Positions 1-11,211 of a stretch of DNA of 42,885 bases are shown here, piece by piece. Within the stretch, counting starts at the first letter, position 1; every line of letters begins with the position of its first letter. The stretch covers positions 1 through 42,885 of the forward strand of contig JAQVWY010000014.1 in the NCBI GenBank assembly GCA_028709465.1, read 5' to 3'. Origin of the DNA: Tissierellia bacterium (GTDB lineage: Bacteria; Bacillota; Clostridia; Tissierellales; Sedimentibacteraceae). The notes beneath the pieces were generated by a model. That model ran no database searches. It worked only from the letters and a program-made list of their open reading frames with translations, and was not told the DNA's origin. The translations under genes were made by a program, and so were the position numbers.

Positions 1-2523
1 ATCTGCAAAAGATACTACAACCATTTTCATTTCTGGAAAATTACTTTCTGTATCTGATTTCAAATATATAGGTTCTACATAAAGCAATGAGTTTTCAATT
101 GGTATAACCAAAGTATTTCCCCTTAATACTGAAGAACCTACTTGGCTCCACAATGTAAGCTGTGACGATATTTCAGTATCTTGGTCAATTTTAGTTTCTA
201 TCATATTTGGTCCAGGTATTGTCTTTGTTTTAGGGAATTCGTATAATACTAATTCACCATAATTTTCACCATCATTTCTAGCTGCTAACATTGCTATCAT
301 ATTATCTTTATTTTGAGGAGAATATTGAGTAGTTAGTAAAAATTCAACATTATCTTCTTCGGGAACCTTAAACATTAAATAACTTGATCCTACTGGGTCT
401 TCTCCATAATCCATATATTTTTCTTTTGAAATATCCCAATAATCTTCTCTTCCAAAGAATACTGTTGTATTTTCTATATGAAATAATCTATACATATCTG
501 ATTGTATATCAAAATATGCTTGAGAATATCTTACATGATCTCTAATACCTTTTGGCATTTTACTCATTGGCTTAAATAAATCTGTAAAAATTTTATCATA
601 AGTTTTAATTATTGGATCATTTTCCTCTGCAATATAAAAATCAGTGGTTCCATTATATGCATCAATTACAACTTTTACAGAATTTCTAATATAATTAACT
701 TCCGTTCCCTCAATGAAATTACTAGTAGGTTGAGAATATGGATATCTATGGCTAACTGTAAAACCTTCGATTATCCAATATAGTTTACCATCTTCTTGAT
801 TTATCACTAAATATGCATCAGGATCATAGTAAATAAAAGGTGCAATTTCAAATACTCTCTGTAATATATTTCTATTTATTACAATTTTGCTTTCACTGTT
901 TATATTATTGGATATTAATAATTTATAGCTTCCTTCTCTAAGGCTAAAAAGCATTTTATTTATTAAAGTTAGAGGAATTCCAGCACTTCCTTTATAAAGC
1001 GTTTCCTCATTATCCGATCCAGAAGGATAATCAAATTCTTTTTCATCAGTATTTAAAATAACATAATCATTTGTTTTTTCTCCAAAATATATTTCAGGCT
1101 GATATATTACTAAATCAGTATTGGTCATTGGTGGTATATTTTTTACTAACATTTCTGGTTGACCTTGAGCTGTAACTTCATTTACTGCTGATAAGGTAAC
1201 CCCATAGCCATGAGTATATTTAAGATACTGATTAACCCATGTTTTTGCTTGATCATTTAATCTATTTTGATCTAGCTCCCTAGCTGACAAAAATACCTGT
1301 CTATAATCTCCGTCAACTGTATATCTGTCCACATCTACATCATTAAAAATGTAATAAGGTCTGATTCCTTGCAATTGATTATACACTTGAATAAGTGGTT
1401 CCTGATCATTAATTCTAATATTGTCTATAACTTCTTTATTTTTTTCTATGTCTTCAATTGTTAAATTATCATCTGCAGAAAATTGTATTTTTTGAACTTT
1501 ATTTAATTCATAAGCATTTTGAGTACTGCTTATGCTGTATCCCATATATTTATCTTCTTTAGATAATTGGTCTGGTTCAACTATAAATTTTTCAATAATG
1601 CCGCCCATTCCAGTTCCTAATATTGATATTACTATTAGTAAAGCAGGCATCACCAATGAAAATTTCAGATTCCTTTTTCTTGCACCTATAAAAAATGTAA
1701 TTGCTGCTAAAACAGATCCAACTGCCTGTATTCTATATAAATTTAAAGTGATATTCATGTCGGTAAAACCAGCACCAAATACTCTTCCTAACCTTGAATA
1801 CAACAAGTCATAGGTTCTCAAAAAATATCTAATTCCCATAAAAATAAAAATTAGAGCTCCGATTATTGAAACTTGATTAATTATTTTAGTTGCAAATTTT
1901 TTATTAAAAATTACATTTAAATCTAATATATTACCAGTTCTAAAATTAGTCATTTCTTCCACATTTTTGGATATATCTTTTATACTTTTTTTAATAGCCA
2001 AAAATCCATAAAATAGTACTGTTATAATAATAAGCATAAATAATATATTTATAATAAAGTTTATGATAGTATTAATAAGTGGTAATTTAAATATGTAAAA
2101 ACCAATATCATTACCAAATACAGGATCTATATTATTAAAATTTTCACTGTTTAAAAATTGTAGAATTTCAAACCATAAAGTCGAAGTAATATTAACAGTT
2201 ATAAATAAACTAATTACAAATGATGCTATTTTAATAATAATGTTAACTTTTTTATTATTTTTAGTATCTATTTGTTGCGTTTCAGCATAAAATCTTTTTT
2301 TTAATTTATTTATATAAATATATAATAATAATGTTAATAATATAAATATTGGTATACCAATATAAAATTGTGATTTTAGTTTAGTTAAAAAAGTTTGTGT
2401 ATAACCTAATTCTTTAAACCACAAGTAATCAGTTGAAAATTTTACTATACCTCCAAAAGAACTAATTATAATGAAAAAAATAATGGCGACACCTATAATA
2501 AAAAAGCGGCTATGATTTTTCAT
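1..2523 (-). CDS. UPF0182 family membrane protein, C-terminus cut by window edge
   Basis: An open frame of 841 codons runs from an ATG at 2523 to the window edge with no stop. A good ribosome site (GGAGG) sits about 6 bases before the ATG. The N-terminus is hydrophobic, and the segment DYLWFKELGYTQTFLTK near residue 32 is typical of the UPF0182 (COG1615) family. Several hydrophobic stretches in the first 300 or so residues fit the usual bundle of about seven membrane helices. A long polar part follows, including YLKYTHGYGVTLSAVNEV and LYVEPIYLKS, also family-like. The family is usually about 900 residues, so only the last part should be missing. Function is unknown; the large domain is presumed to be outside the cell. 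It is the last visible gene of the leftward run and begins 28 bases after the sigma-factor gene, so it may be co-transcribed with it. Confidence 0.93.
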   Translation of the reverse strand, partial: MKNHSRFFIIGVAIIFFIIISSFGGIVKFSTDYLWFKELGYTQTFLTKLKSQFYIGIPIFILLTLLLYIYINKLKKRFYAETQQIDTKNNKKVNIIIKIASFVISLFITVNITSTLWFEILQFLNSENFNNIDPVFGNDIGFYIFKLPLINTIINFIINILFMLIIITVLFYGFLAIKKSIKDISKNVEEMTNFRTGNILDLNVIFNKKFATKIINQVSIIGALIFIFMGIRYFLRTYDLLYSRLGRVFGAGFTDMNITLNLYRIQAVGSVLAAITFFIGARKRNLKFSLVMPALLIVISILGTGMGGIIEKFIVEPDQLSKEDKYMGYSISSTQNAYELNKVQKIQFSADDNLTIEDIEKNKEVIDNIRINDQEPLIQVYNQLQGIRPYYIFNDVDVDRYTVDGDYRQVFLSARELDQNRLNDQAKTWVNQYLKYTHGYGVTLSAVNEVTAQGQPEMLVKNIPPMTNTDLVIYQPEIYFGEKTNDYVILNTDEKEFDYPSGSDNEETLYKGSAGIPLTLINKMLFSLREGSYKLLISNNINSESKIVINRNILQRVFEIAPFIYYDPDAYLVINQEDGKLYWIIEGFTVSHRYPYSQPTSNFIEGTEVNYIRNSVKVVIDAYNGTTDFYIAEENDPIIKTYDKIFTDLFKPMSKMPKGIRDHVRYSQAYFDIQSDMYRLFHIENTTVFFGREDYWDISKEKYMDYGEDPVGSSYLMFKVPEEDNVEFLLTTQYSPQNKDNMIAMLAARNDGENYGELVLYEFPKTKTIPGPNMIETKIDQDTEISSQLTLWSQVGSSVLRGNTLVIPIENSLLYVEPIYLKSDTESNFPEMKMVVVSFAD

Positions 2524-2550
2524 TCTTTTCCTCCAATTTTAAGGATTTAA

Positions 2551-3312
2551 TTATTTATTTAATTCAATTCTTAATTTTTCCAAAGATTTTTTTTCTATTC
2601 TAGACACAGTCATTTGTGATATATTTAATTCATTAGCTATTTCACTTTGGGTTTTATTGTTAAAATATCTATTAATTATTATTTGTTTTTCTAATTCATT
2701 TAACTTATTAATAGATTTTTGTATAAAATCTTTATTTTCTATAATTGAAAAGTGTTTATCATATTCACCAATTAAATCCATCAGTGTGATTTCGCTTTCT
2801 TCATTGTTTGAATCAAATTTTGTATCCAAGGATTGAGAATTAAACATTTTACCTGCTTCAAATGCTTCTAATACTTCCTCTTCTGTACAACTCATAAAAT
2901 CAGCTATATCTTTCACGGATGGTGTTCTTTGAAGCTTATTGCTCAATAAAATATTAGTATCATTTACTTTTTTAGATATTTCTTGTATTTTTCTTGGTAT
3001 TTTAATAAACCATCCCTTATCACGAAAATATCTTTTTATTTCACCTAATATTGTTGGAGTTGCAAAGCTTGTAAATTCAAATCCTCTTGATATATCATAC
3101 CTTTCTATAGCATAAATTAAACCCATACATGCTATTTGATATATATCATCATATTCAATACCCCTATTATTATATTTTTTAGAAATAATTTCAGGCATAT
3201 ATTTGTATTTTTCAAAAATTTCATTTCTAATTTCAATATCTCTTGTTTTATTATATTTTAGAAATAAATCTTGATTTTTTAAACTTTTTGAATTTTGTGA
3301 CAAATCTATCAT
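2551..3312 (-). CDS. sigB: RNA polymerase sigma factor, SigB/SigF/SigG subfamily
   Basis: A 253-residue sigma-70 family protein. Region 2 is seen in GIEYDDIYQIACMGLIYAIERYD and the following EFTSFATPTILGEIKRYFRD, the core-binding and -10 recognition part. Region 3 follows (IKIPRKIQEI). The C-terminal region 4 helix-turn-helix reads TQSEIANELNISQMTVSRIE and would bind the -35 element. Length and the RYFRDKGW motif match the SigB/SigF/SigG group. It lies directly downstream of RsbV-like and RsbW-like genes, the order of both rsbV-rsbW-sigB and spoIIAA-spoIIAB-sigF operons. I favour a SigB-type general-stress factor because it sits outside the usual sporulation-operon context, but SigF cannot be excluded from sequence alone. 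The ATG at 3312 has only a weak ribosome site, suggesting translational coupling to the gene before it. Confidence 0.85.
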   Translation of the reverse strand: MIDLSQNSKSLKNQDLFLKYNKTRDIEIRNEIFEKYKYMPEIISKKYNNRGIEYDDIYQIACMGLIYAIERYDISRGFEFTSFATPTILGEIKRYFRDKGWFIKIPRKIQEISKKVNDTNILLSNKLQRTPSVKDIADFMSCTEEEVLEAFEAGKMFNSQSLDTKFDSNNEESEITLMDLIGEYDKHFSIIENKDFIQKSINKLNELEKQIIINRYFNNKTQSEIANELNISQMTVSRIEKKSLEKLRIELNK

Positions 3313-3323
3313 ATTATCAACGC

Positions 3324-3701
3324 CTATTCAATATTAATAAATTTTTTTTCGAAACTTATTTTTTTATTTTCTATATCTATCTTATACTTATCTGATAAAC
3401 TTTTTATTATTAATACACACATTTCATTGTTAATTCCATTGTTAACAATGAATTCGCCATCATTTAAATCAGTTACCTCAATCTTAAATATATCATTTTC
3501 TATTAAATAATCTATCTCTAAGGGTTTTTCATTAGATACAACATTATTAATAAAAAAAATACATACTTCAGATACAATAACTTTTAAATCTTCTATTTCA
3601 TCAATATCAAAACCATCAATATTTGATAAAGATGAAGTAGTAAGTCTTATTGTACTAATATATTCAGATTTTTTAGGTATAATTAATTTAATGTTGTCCA
3701 T
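3324..3701 (-). CDS. rsbW: RsbW/SpoIIAB-like anti-sigma factor with degenerate ATP site
   Basis: Likely the anti-sigma factor that would hold the downstream sigma factor and release it when bound by the RsbV-like protein. The start is taken as ATG at 3701, preceded by GGTGAT; a TTG at 3725 and an ATG at 3713 are alternatives. All of these overlap the end of the upstream gene, which implies coupled translation. From the 3701 start the protein has 125 residues. Residues 16-45 (STIRLTTSSLSN to EDLKVIVSE) match the RsbW fold. The catalytic Glu is present (E45), but the Asn normally four residues later (N50 in SpoIIAB) is F49. The glycine-rich ATP-lid region is replaced by NNGINNEMCVLIIKSLSDKY. 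Kinase activity is therefore doubtful, although sigma binding may persist. Confidence 0.8.
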   Translation of the reverse strand: MDNIKLIIPKKSEYISTIRLTTSSLSNIDGFDIDEIEDLKVIVSEVCIFFINNVVSNEKPLEIDYLIENDIFKIEVTDLNDGEFIVNNGINNEMCVLIIKSLSDKYKIDIENKKISFEKKFINIE

Positions 3702-4026
3702 CACTATCACCATTTTTAATATCAAATACTTTATTTAAACCAGTTATATCAAATAATTTATAAATATTTGAATTTACATTAACTATTCCTATTACAATAT
3801 TATTTTCCTTAGCCTTTTTGTATAGACTCATTAAAACACCTAGGCCTGTACTATCAATATATTCTAATTCTTCACCATTAATTATAATATTAATTGATTC
3901 ATTTTCTATTATTTTCATTACTTTATTTTTAAATTCAGGAGAAGTATATATATCTACTTCTCCTATTGGTTTTATTTCAATATAATTATCATCTGAAGCT
4001 TTTTTAAATTTAATATCTAAAGACAT
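3688..4026 (-). CDS. rsbV: anti-sigma factor antagonist (STAS domain, RsbV/SpoIIAA-like)
   Basis: A 112-residue single STAS-domain protein. The motif YIDSTGLGVLMSLYKKAK carries the conserved Asp-Ser pair; Ser59 is the expected phosphorylation site. In the family, the unphosphorylated form binds the RsbW/SpoIIAB anti-sigma factor and frees the sigma factor. The ATG at 4026 has a strong GGAGG ribosome site. The gene starts 17 bases after gyrA, so it could be read from the dnaA-gyrA transcript as well as from its own promoter; I see no convincing terminator between them. It is the first gene of the rsbV-rsbW-sigma set. RsbV versus SpoIIAA is inferred only from context. Confidence 0.87.
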   Translation of the reverse strand: MSLDIKFKKASDDNYIEIKPIGEVDIYTSPEFKNKVMKIIENESINIIINGEELEYIDSTGLGVLMSLYKKAKENNIVIGIVNVNSNIYKLFDITGLNKVFDIKNGDSDGQH

Positions 4027-4043
4027 TTGAAACCTCCATAATA

Positions 4044-6518
4044 TTAATTTTCATCATCAGTATTTTCATCATCTGGAACTATTTTAGCAATTGAAGCTAC
4101 CTTGTCACCATCGTTTAACCTCATTACAATAACACCTTGGGTATCTCTGCCCATTATTGAAATATCCTGTGCATGCATTCTAATAATTGAACCATTAGAA
4201 CTTAATATCATTAAATCTTGATTTTTTTCTACAATCAATGAACCAACAATCATTCCAGTTTTTTCATTAATTGCATGGGCTTTCATTCCTTTTCCACCAC
4301 GATTTTGACATCTATATTCTTGTGATAGTGTAACCTTACCATAACCATTTTCTGTGATGGTTAATATTTTTTTGTTTTCATCAGTATCTGCAAGTATACT
4401 CATTGATACAAGTTCATCATCTTCTGATGTTGTAATAGCTTTAACACCCATTGTGTTTCTTCCAGTTTCTCTAACATCATTTTCATTAAATCTTATACCC
4501 TTGCCATTTTTTGTTACTATAAAAATATCTTTTGATCCATCTGTTATATCAACGCTTATAAGTTCATCGTCTTCTGCAATTTTAATAGCAACAATTCCTG
4601 ATTTTCTAGATGTATTAAATTCATTAAGCTTAGTTTTTTTGATAATACCTTTTTTTGTAGCTAATATTAAAAATTCATTTTCATCATTAAAATCTTTAAC
4701 AGGTATTATAGATTTAACTTTTTCATCACTATCAATATTTATTAAATTAATAGCTGCTGTACCCTTTGCTTGTCGTCTTGCTTCAGGAACTTCATAGGCC
4801 TTAATCCTATAAACCTTACCCTTATTAGTTAAAAACATCAAATAATCATGGGTAGAAGTAATAAATAAATCTTTTACAAAATCTTCTTCCCTTGTTGTAA
4901 GAGCAGTTATTCCTTTACCACCTCTTCTCTGCGCCTTATAAGTATCTTCTGGCAATCTTTTTATATAACCGAAATTAGTCAATGTTATTGCAACATTTTC
5001 TTCTTCAATTAAATCTTCTACATTTATTTCACCTTCATCAGCTATTATTTCAGTTCTTCTTTCATCATAATATTTATTTTTAATTTCTTTTAGTTCTTCT
5101 TTTATTATTTGATCTACTAAATATTGATTTGCCAGTATTTCTTTATATTTATTTATCAATTGAATCAGCTCTTCATATTCTGCATCTAGTTTTTCTCTTT
5201 CCAGTCCTTGCAAACGTCTAAGCCTCATATCTACTATAGCCCTAGCTTGAATATCTGATAAACCAAAACGAGCCATTAAATTAGCTTCCGCATCATCATA
5301 GGAAGATCTAATGATTTTTATAACTTCATCAATATTATCTATAGCTATTTTTAAACCTTCTACAATATGGGCTCTTGCTTCTGCTTTATTTAAATCATAT
5401 TGAGTTCTTCTTACTATAATTTCTCTTTGATGTTCAACATAATAATGAATCATTTCTTTTAAATTTAATACTTTTGGTTCATTATTAACTAAAGCAAGCA
5501 TTATAATACTGAAATTATCTTGTAATTGTGTATGTTTATATAAATTATTAAGAATGACATTTGGATTGTAATCTCTTTTAATTTCAATTACAATTCTCAT
5601 TCCATTTCTATCACTTTCATCTCTTAAATCAGAGATACCTTCAATTCTTTTATCTTTAACTAAATCAGCTATTTTTTCAATTAACCTTGCTTTATTAACT
5701 ATATAAGGTATTTCAGAAACTATAATTCTGCTTTTATTATTTTTAGCTTGTTCAATTTCTACTTTTGATTTTACTTTTACCATGCCCCTGCCTGTTAAAT
5801 AGGCATTTTTTATATTATCTTTTCCTTCAATTATAGCACCCGTTGGAAAATCAGGGCCTTTAACATAACGCATTAATCCTGGTATATCTATATCAGGATT
5901 TTCAATATAAGCAATAGTACCATTTATTACTTCACCTAAATTATGTGGAGGAATAGAACTAGCCATTCCTACTGCAATACCAGATGATCCATTTACCAAT
6001 AAATTTGGAAACCTTGCAGGCAATACAACAGGTTCTTTTAATGTTTCATCAAAATTTGGTCTAAAATTAACCGTATCTTTACCAAAGTCTCTTAAAAGTT
6101 CCATTGCCATAGGAGACATTCTTGCTTCTGTATAACGCATTGCAGCCGCTCCATCACCATCAACAGATCCAAAATTTCCATGACCATCAATTAGTGGATA
6201 TCTCATAGAGAAACTTTGTGCCATTCTAACCATTGCATCATAAACTGCAGTATCACCATGTGGGTGATACTTACCTAATACATCACCGACGATACGAGCC
6301 GATTTTTTATGTGGCTTATCCGGTGAAAGTCCTAAATCATTTGCAGAATATAAAATTCTTCTATGAACTGGCTTTAAACCATCCCTTACATCTGGCAATG
6401 CTCTTGATACTATAACTGTCATAGCATAATCAAGATAAGATTTTCTCATTTCTTCTGTAATATTAACTTCTAAAATCTTATCTATATTATCTATATCTTT
6501 ATTTTCATTATCACTCAT
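4044..6518 (-). CDS. gyrA: DNA gyrase subunit A
   Basis: The 824-residue breakage-and-reunion subunit of gyrase, which with GyrB introduces negative supercoils using ATP. The catalytic tyrosine is Y129 in [13 protein letters not shown]. The quinolone-resistance region reads [19 protein letters not shown], so the position matching E. coli Ser83 is Thr90 and that matching Asp87 is Asp94. The C-terminal half holds the DNA-wrapping beta-pinwheel, introduced by the GyrA box QRRGGKG and with repeated blade motifs such as [10 protein letters not shown]. It ends with an acidic tail ([10 protein letters not shown]). The ATG at 6518 follows GGAGG, 20 bases after gyrB, so the two are an operon. Length is normal and no defect is visible. 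Confidence 0.98.
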   Translation of the reverse strand: MSDNENKDIDNIDKILEVNITEEMRKSYLDYAMTVIVSRALPDVRDGLKPVHRRILYSANDLGLSPDKPHKKSARIVGDVLGKYHPHGDTAVYDAMVRMAQSFSMRYPLIDGHGNFGSVDGDGAAAMRYTEARMSPMAMELLRDFGKDTVNFRPNFDETLKEPVVLPARFPNLLVNGSSGIAVGMASSIPPHNLGEVINGTIAYIENPDIDIPGLMRYVKGPDFPTGAIIEGKDNIKNAYLTGRGMVKVKSKVEIEQAKNNKSRIIVSEIPYIVNKARLIEKIADLVKDKRIEGISDLRDESDRNGMRIVIEIKRDYNPNVILNNLYKHTQLQDNFSIIMLALVNNEPKVLNLKEMIHYYVEHQREIIVRRTQYDLNKAEARAHIVEGLKIAIDNIDEVIKIIRSSYDDAEANLMARFGLSDIQARAIVDMRLRRLQGLEREKLDAEYEELIQLINKYKEILANQYLVDQIIKEELKEIKNKYYDERRTEIIADEGEINVEDLIEEENVAITLTNFGYIKRLPEDTYKAQRRGGKGITALTTREEDFVKDLFITSTHDYLMFLTNKGKVYRIKAYEVPEARRQAKGTAAINLINIDSDEKVKSIIPVKDFNDENEFLILATKKGIIKKTKLNEFNTSRKSGIVAIKIAEDDELISVDITDGSKDIFIVTKNGKGIRFNENDVRETGRNTMGVKAITTSEDDELVSMSILADTDENKKILTITENGYGKVTLSQEYRCQNRGGKGMKAHAINEKTGMIVGSLIVEKNQDLMILSSNGSIIRMHAQDISIMGRDTQGVIVMRLNDGDKVASIAKIVPDDENTDDEN

Positions 6519-6538
6519 TTATAACCTCCGCAACTTTC

Positions 6539-8452
<1,914 letters not shown>

Positions 8453-8462
8453 TTAAACACCT

Positions 8463-9584
8463 CTAATTTGTAATATTTCCAATTTTTCCTTCGTTAATGT
8501 AATAAAAATTTTTATTGTAATTTTTAGTTAAATTTTTTAAATCATTATCATCTGTTGTAGTTATTACAGTTTGTATTCCTTTAATATATTTTATTAAATA
8601 TCCTTTTCTTGAATTGTCTAATTCTGATAATACATCATCTAAAAGCAATATAGGATATTCTCCAATTTCTTTATTTATAATTTCTATTTCTGCTAATTTT
8701 ATGGCTAGTATTGCTGATCTTTGTTGTCCTTGAGATGCAAAATATTTACATTCTTTACCATTTATTTTAATACTTAAATCATCTTTATGAGGTCCATACA
8801 AAGTTACTCTTCTTTCAATTTCATTTTCTAAATTTTTTTCTATTTTTTCTAAAAAAATTTTTTTAATATAACTTTTATCTTTGTCATTAATATTTCCTAT
8901 ATTACTTTTATAAGAAATATCTAACATTTCATTATTCCCTGATAAATCAGAATAAATATCCACGGCATATTTTTTTAAATTGTTAATATAATCATTTCTA
9001 TAATAAATTAATTCAGTTCCTATGTTTACTAAATAATCATTCCAAATATTAATAATATCCTTATTACTGTTATTTGTATAGAAATTTTTTAAAATATTAT
9101 TTCTTTGTGAAACTATTTTTTTGTATTGATTAAGCATATATTTATATTTTGGTTTAATTTGTGATATATCTATATTAATAAACTTTCTTCTTTCAATGGG
9201 GCTGTCTTTAATTATTTTCATATCATCAGGAGTAAAAATAACATTATTTAAAACACCTATCATTTCTCCAGTTTTATCTAACTTTACACCATTGAAAAAT
9301 ACTTGTTTCCTTTTATTTTTTTCAAGAATTAAATCAATTTTTAAATCATAATTATTTTTATTAATTGATGCTTCTATTATACTTTTATTTTCATTAAAAT
9401 TAATTAATTCGTTTTCACTATTCAATCTAAATGTTCTTCCAATAGAACAAACATATATTGATTCTAGTAAATTAGTTTTACCTTGTCCATTATTTCCAAT
9501 AAATATATTTAAATCCTCATTTAAATTTAATTCAACTTCTTTTAAATTTCTATAATTTTTAATTTTTAAACTTTTTACTATCAC
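8463..9584 (-). CDS. recF: DNA replication/repair protein RecF
   Basis: A 373-residue SMC-like ATPase that helps load RecA at single-strand gaps with RecO and RecR. The Walker A motif is GNNGQGKTNLLESIYV near residue 30. The ABC signature lies around FASQGQQRSAILAIKLAE, and Walker B with the D-loop is PILLLDDVLSELD. The start is GTG at 9584, with AGAGGAAT upstream; the start MIVKSLKIKNYRNLKEVEL is the family norm. It is separated from yaaA by 114 bases that are largely occupied by a structured repeat. Confidence 0.97.
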   Translation of the reverse strand: MIVKSLKIKNYRNLKEVELNLNEDLNIFIGNNGQGKTNLLESIYVCSIGRTFRLNSENELINFNENKSIIEASINKNNYDLKIDLILEKNKRKQVFFNGVKLDKTGEMIGVLNNVIFTPDDMKIIKDSPIERRKFINIDISQIKPKYKYMLNQYKKIVSQRNNILKNFYTNNSNKDIINIWNDYLVNIGTELIYYRNDYINNLKKYAVDIYSDLSGNNEMLDISYKSNIGNINDKDKSYIKKIFLEKIEKNLENEIERRVTLYGPHKDDLSIKINGKECKYFASQGQQRSAILAIKLAEIEIINKEIGEYPILLLDDVLSELDNSRKGYLIKYIKGIQTVITTTDDNDLKNLTKNYNKNFYYINEGKIGNITN

Positions 9585-9614
9585 TTGATTCCTCTTCTAA
9601 AAAGTTTTAATAGT

Positions 9615-9701
9615 TGATATAAGTATGAGATCCTTCGCTACAGTTCAGGATTAGCGACAAACACCAAATTTTTAAAGATCAAAAATTTGGATGATCTGCT
9701 A
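9615..9701 (-). repeat. structured intergenic repeat, copy 1; begins with the yaaA stop codon
   Basis: Read on the gene strand, the element starts TAGCAGATCATCCAAATTTT at 9701; its first TAG is the yaaA stop. It contains a perfect 10-bp inverted repeat (CCAAATTTTT at 9664-9673, AAAAATTTGG at 9681-9690). It then runs into a segment with CTGTAGCGAAGGATCTCAT, of a kind often seen in interspersed intergenic repeats. The opening is shared with the copy after dnaN (TAGCAGA, then CCAAATTTT). The outer end is not sharply defined. Confidence 0.65.
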
Positions 9702-9920
9702 AATTTCAGCATTTGAAATAACTGTGTATTTATTATTATCAAATTCTACACAGTCACCATTTCTTATTTTTTTACCTCTTTGCAGTACTACTTCACCATT
9801 GACTTTAACAAGGCCTTCTAAAATAACATTTTTAGCCATCCCCCCACCATCAACTGCATTTACAAATTTTAATAATTGATCAAGTTTTATAAATTCTGTA
9901 TGAATTGTAATTTCTTCCAT
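9699..9920 (-). CDS. yaaA: S4-domain RNA-binding protein YaaA (RlbA-like)
   Basis: A 73-residue protein consisting almost wholly of an S4 RNA-binding fold: IKLDQLLKFVNAVDGGGMAK then ILEGLVKVNGEVVLQRGKKI. This small protein lies between dnaN and recF in many Firmicutes, and its B. subtilis relative has been linked to ribosome assembly. Start ATG at 9920 has AGAGGTATA upstream. Its position within the dnaA-gyrA cluster is conserved, but here it is flanked on both sides by repeat DNA. Its stop codon is the first three bases of the downstream repeat copy, so its last residues (NAEI) sit right at the junction. Confidence 0.93.
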   Translation of the reverse strand: MEEITIHTEFIKLDQLLKFVNAVDGGGMAKNVILEGLVKVNGEVVLQRGKKIRNGDCVEFDNNKYTVISNAEI

Positions 9921-9984
9921 ATTATACCTCTAATTGTTAATATAATAAACTTTACCTTTCATTGTAATGAATAACTAAATTTCC

Positions 9985-10113
9985 TGTCATTCTGAAGGCG
10001 TAGCCTGAAGATGCCCTAACCGCATTTTTCAGAGTGTTTTTTCTGAAAAATGTTGGTAGGTCATTCGCAACTAGTTCCCATTTTATGTTCTTTAAAATTT
10101 GGGTCGTCTGCTA
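9985..10113 (-). repeat. structured intergenic repeat, copy 2; begins with the dnaN stop codon
   Basis: Read on the gene strand, this element starts TAGCAGACGACCCAAATTTT at 10113, and its TAG is the dnaN stop. It contains a long hairpin: CATTTTTCAGA (10023-10033) pairs perfectly with TCTGAAAAATG (10042-10052), and an imperfect extension reaches about 10014-10060. It ends with CTACGCCTTCAGAATGACAG, a typical interspersed-repeat tail. It nearly fills the gap between dnaN and yaaA. A 19-base stretch (10011-10029) recurs with two mismatches at 42764-42782. Confidence 0.68.
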
Positions 10114-11211
10114 GCCTATTCTGACTGGCAATATCATATAAATAAAGTTTTCATTATTTTCTTCTTTAATAAAACAAGGATTATTTTTTCCTATTAAATT
10201 CATTTCAATATACTCATTTTCAATAACTCTCAGTACATCTAAAATGTATTTAGAATTAAAACCAATTTTAATATCTTCACCTTGTTTTTCAATAGAATTT
10301 ACTTCTTCTACATTTCCATATTCTGATGTTGAAGTAATTTGCATACAATTATCTTTAATATCAAATATAATTAAATTATTTTTATCTCCCCTAGCCATTA
10401 AAGAAGCCCTTTCTATACTATCTTTAAAGTTAGAATTATCTATTTTTATAACAGTTTGAAAATCATCTTTTAAAATTCCTACATAATCAAGAAATTTTCC
10501 TTCTAATAAGTTTGAGATAATAGTAGTTTTGTCTATTTTAAAAGAAATATGACTTTCAGATACAGTAATTAAAACTTTATCTTCAGTTTCTTCTAATATC
10601 CTTAATATTTCAATTAAAGTTTTAGTTGGAACAACTGCAGATACTTCTCCATTAAAATCTATATTTTCTTTTTTAATTGACATTCTAAAACCATCAAGTG
10701 CTACAAATGTGCACATGTTATTTTTTATTTCAATTAGGCATCCTGTAAAAATAGGTTTAATGTTATCAATTGCTGCGGCAAAATGTGTATATTTTATTAA
10801 ACTTTTTAAAGAATCTGATTTTATTTCAAAAGAAGTACCATCATTATTAAAAGAACTGTCCGGATATTCATTTGATGAATTTCCTAATATATTAAATTCT
10901 GAATTTAAACATTTGATTTCTATATTGTTATTTTGCGTTGTTTCCATATTTACAATTGTATTAGAAGGTAATTTTCTAATAAAATCCCCGATTAACTTTG
11001 CATGTATTACAATTGAACCTTCTTCTATAACTTCACAATCACAATATGTTTTTATGCCTAAGTCTAAATCTGTTGCAGTTAATATTAATTTATTATCAAT
11101 TGCTTCAATGAGTATTCCAGTTAATATTGGAAGTGTTGTTCTTGATGATACTGCTTTTTGTACAATATTAATTGATTTATTGAATTCATCTTGATTTATT
11201 CTAATTTTCAT
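10111..11211 (-). CDS. dnaN: DNA polymerase III beta subunit (sliding clamp)
   Basis: The 366-residue sliding clamp, a dimer that encircles DNA and tethers polymerase and many partner proteins. It shows three successive clamp domains: SRTTLPILTGILIEA in domain 1, a second start near KPIFTGCLIEI, and the C-terminal FIYMILPVRIG matching the usual MPVR-type end. ATG at 11211 is preceded by AAAGGATAA. It lies 295 bases downstream of dnaA, with a likely second part of the origin between them. Its TAG stop is supplied by the repeat that follows. Confidence 0.98.
   Translation of the reverse strand: MKIRINQDEFNKSINIVQKAVSSRTTLPILTGILIEAIDNKLILTATDLDLGIKTYCDCEVIEEGSIVIHAKLIGDFIRKLPSNTIVNMETTQNNNIEIKCLNSEFNILGNSSNEYPDSSFNNDGTSFEIKSDSLKSLIKYTHFAAAIDNIKPIFTGCLIEIKNNMCTFVALDGFRMSIKKENIDFNGEVSAVVPTKTLIEILRILEETEDKVLITVSESHISFKIDKTTIISNLLEGKFLDYVGILKDDFQTVIKIDNSNFKDSIERASLMARGDKNNLIIFDIKDNCMQITSTSEYGNVEEVNSIEKQGEDIKIGFNSKYILDVLRVIENEYIEMNLIGKNNPCFIKEENNENFIYMILPVRIG

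Noticed and set aside
2551..4026. Assignment as the sporulation operon spoIIAA-spoIIAB-sigF
   Set aside because: The order fits, but the anti-sigma protein is degenerate and the location next to gyrA is not the usual sporulation context; kept as an alternative only.
4354..4797. 147-residue plus-strand frame opposite gyrA
   Set aside because: Antisense shadow of gyrA with serine-rich, meaningless composition.
9615..10113. Insertion sequence or transposon remnant
   Set aside because: No transposase fragment or target duplication is visible; short hairpin-forming repeats are the better description.
10709..11194. 161-residue plus-strand frame opposite dnaN
   Set aside because: It lies wholly antisense to dnaN, has no ribosome site and no family features.
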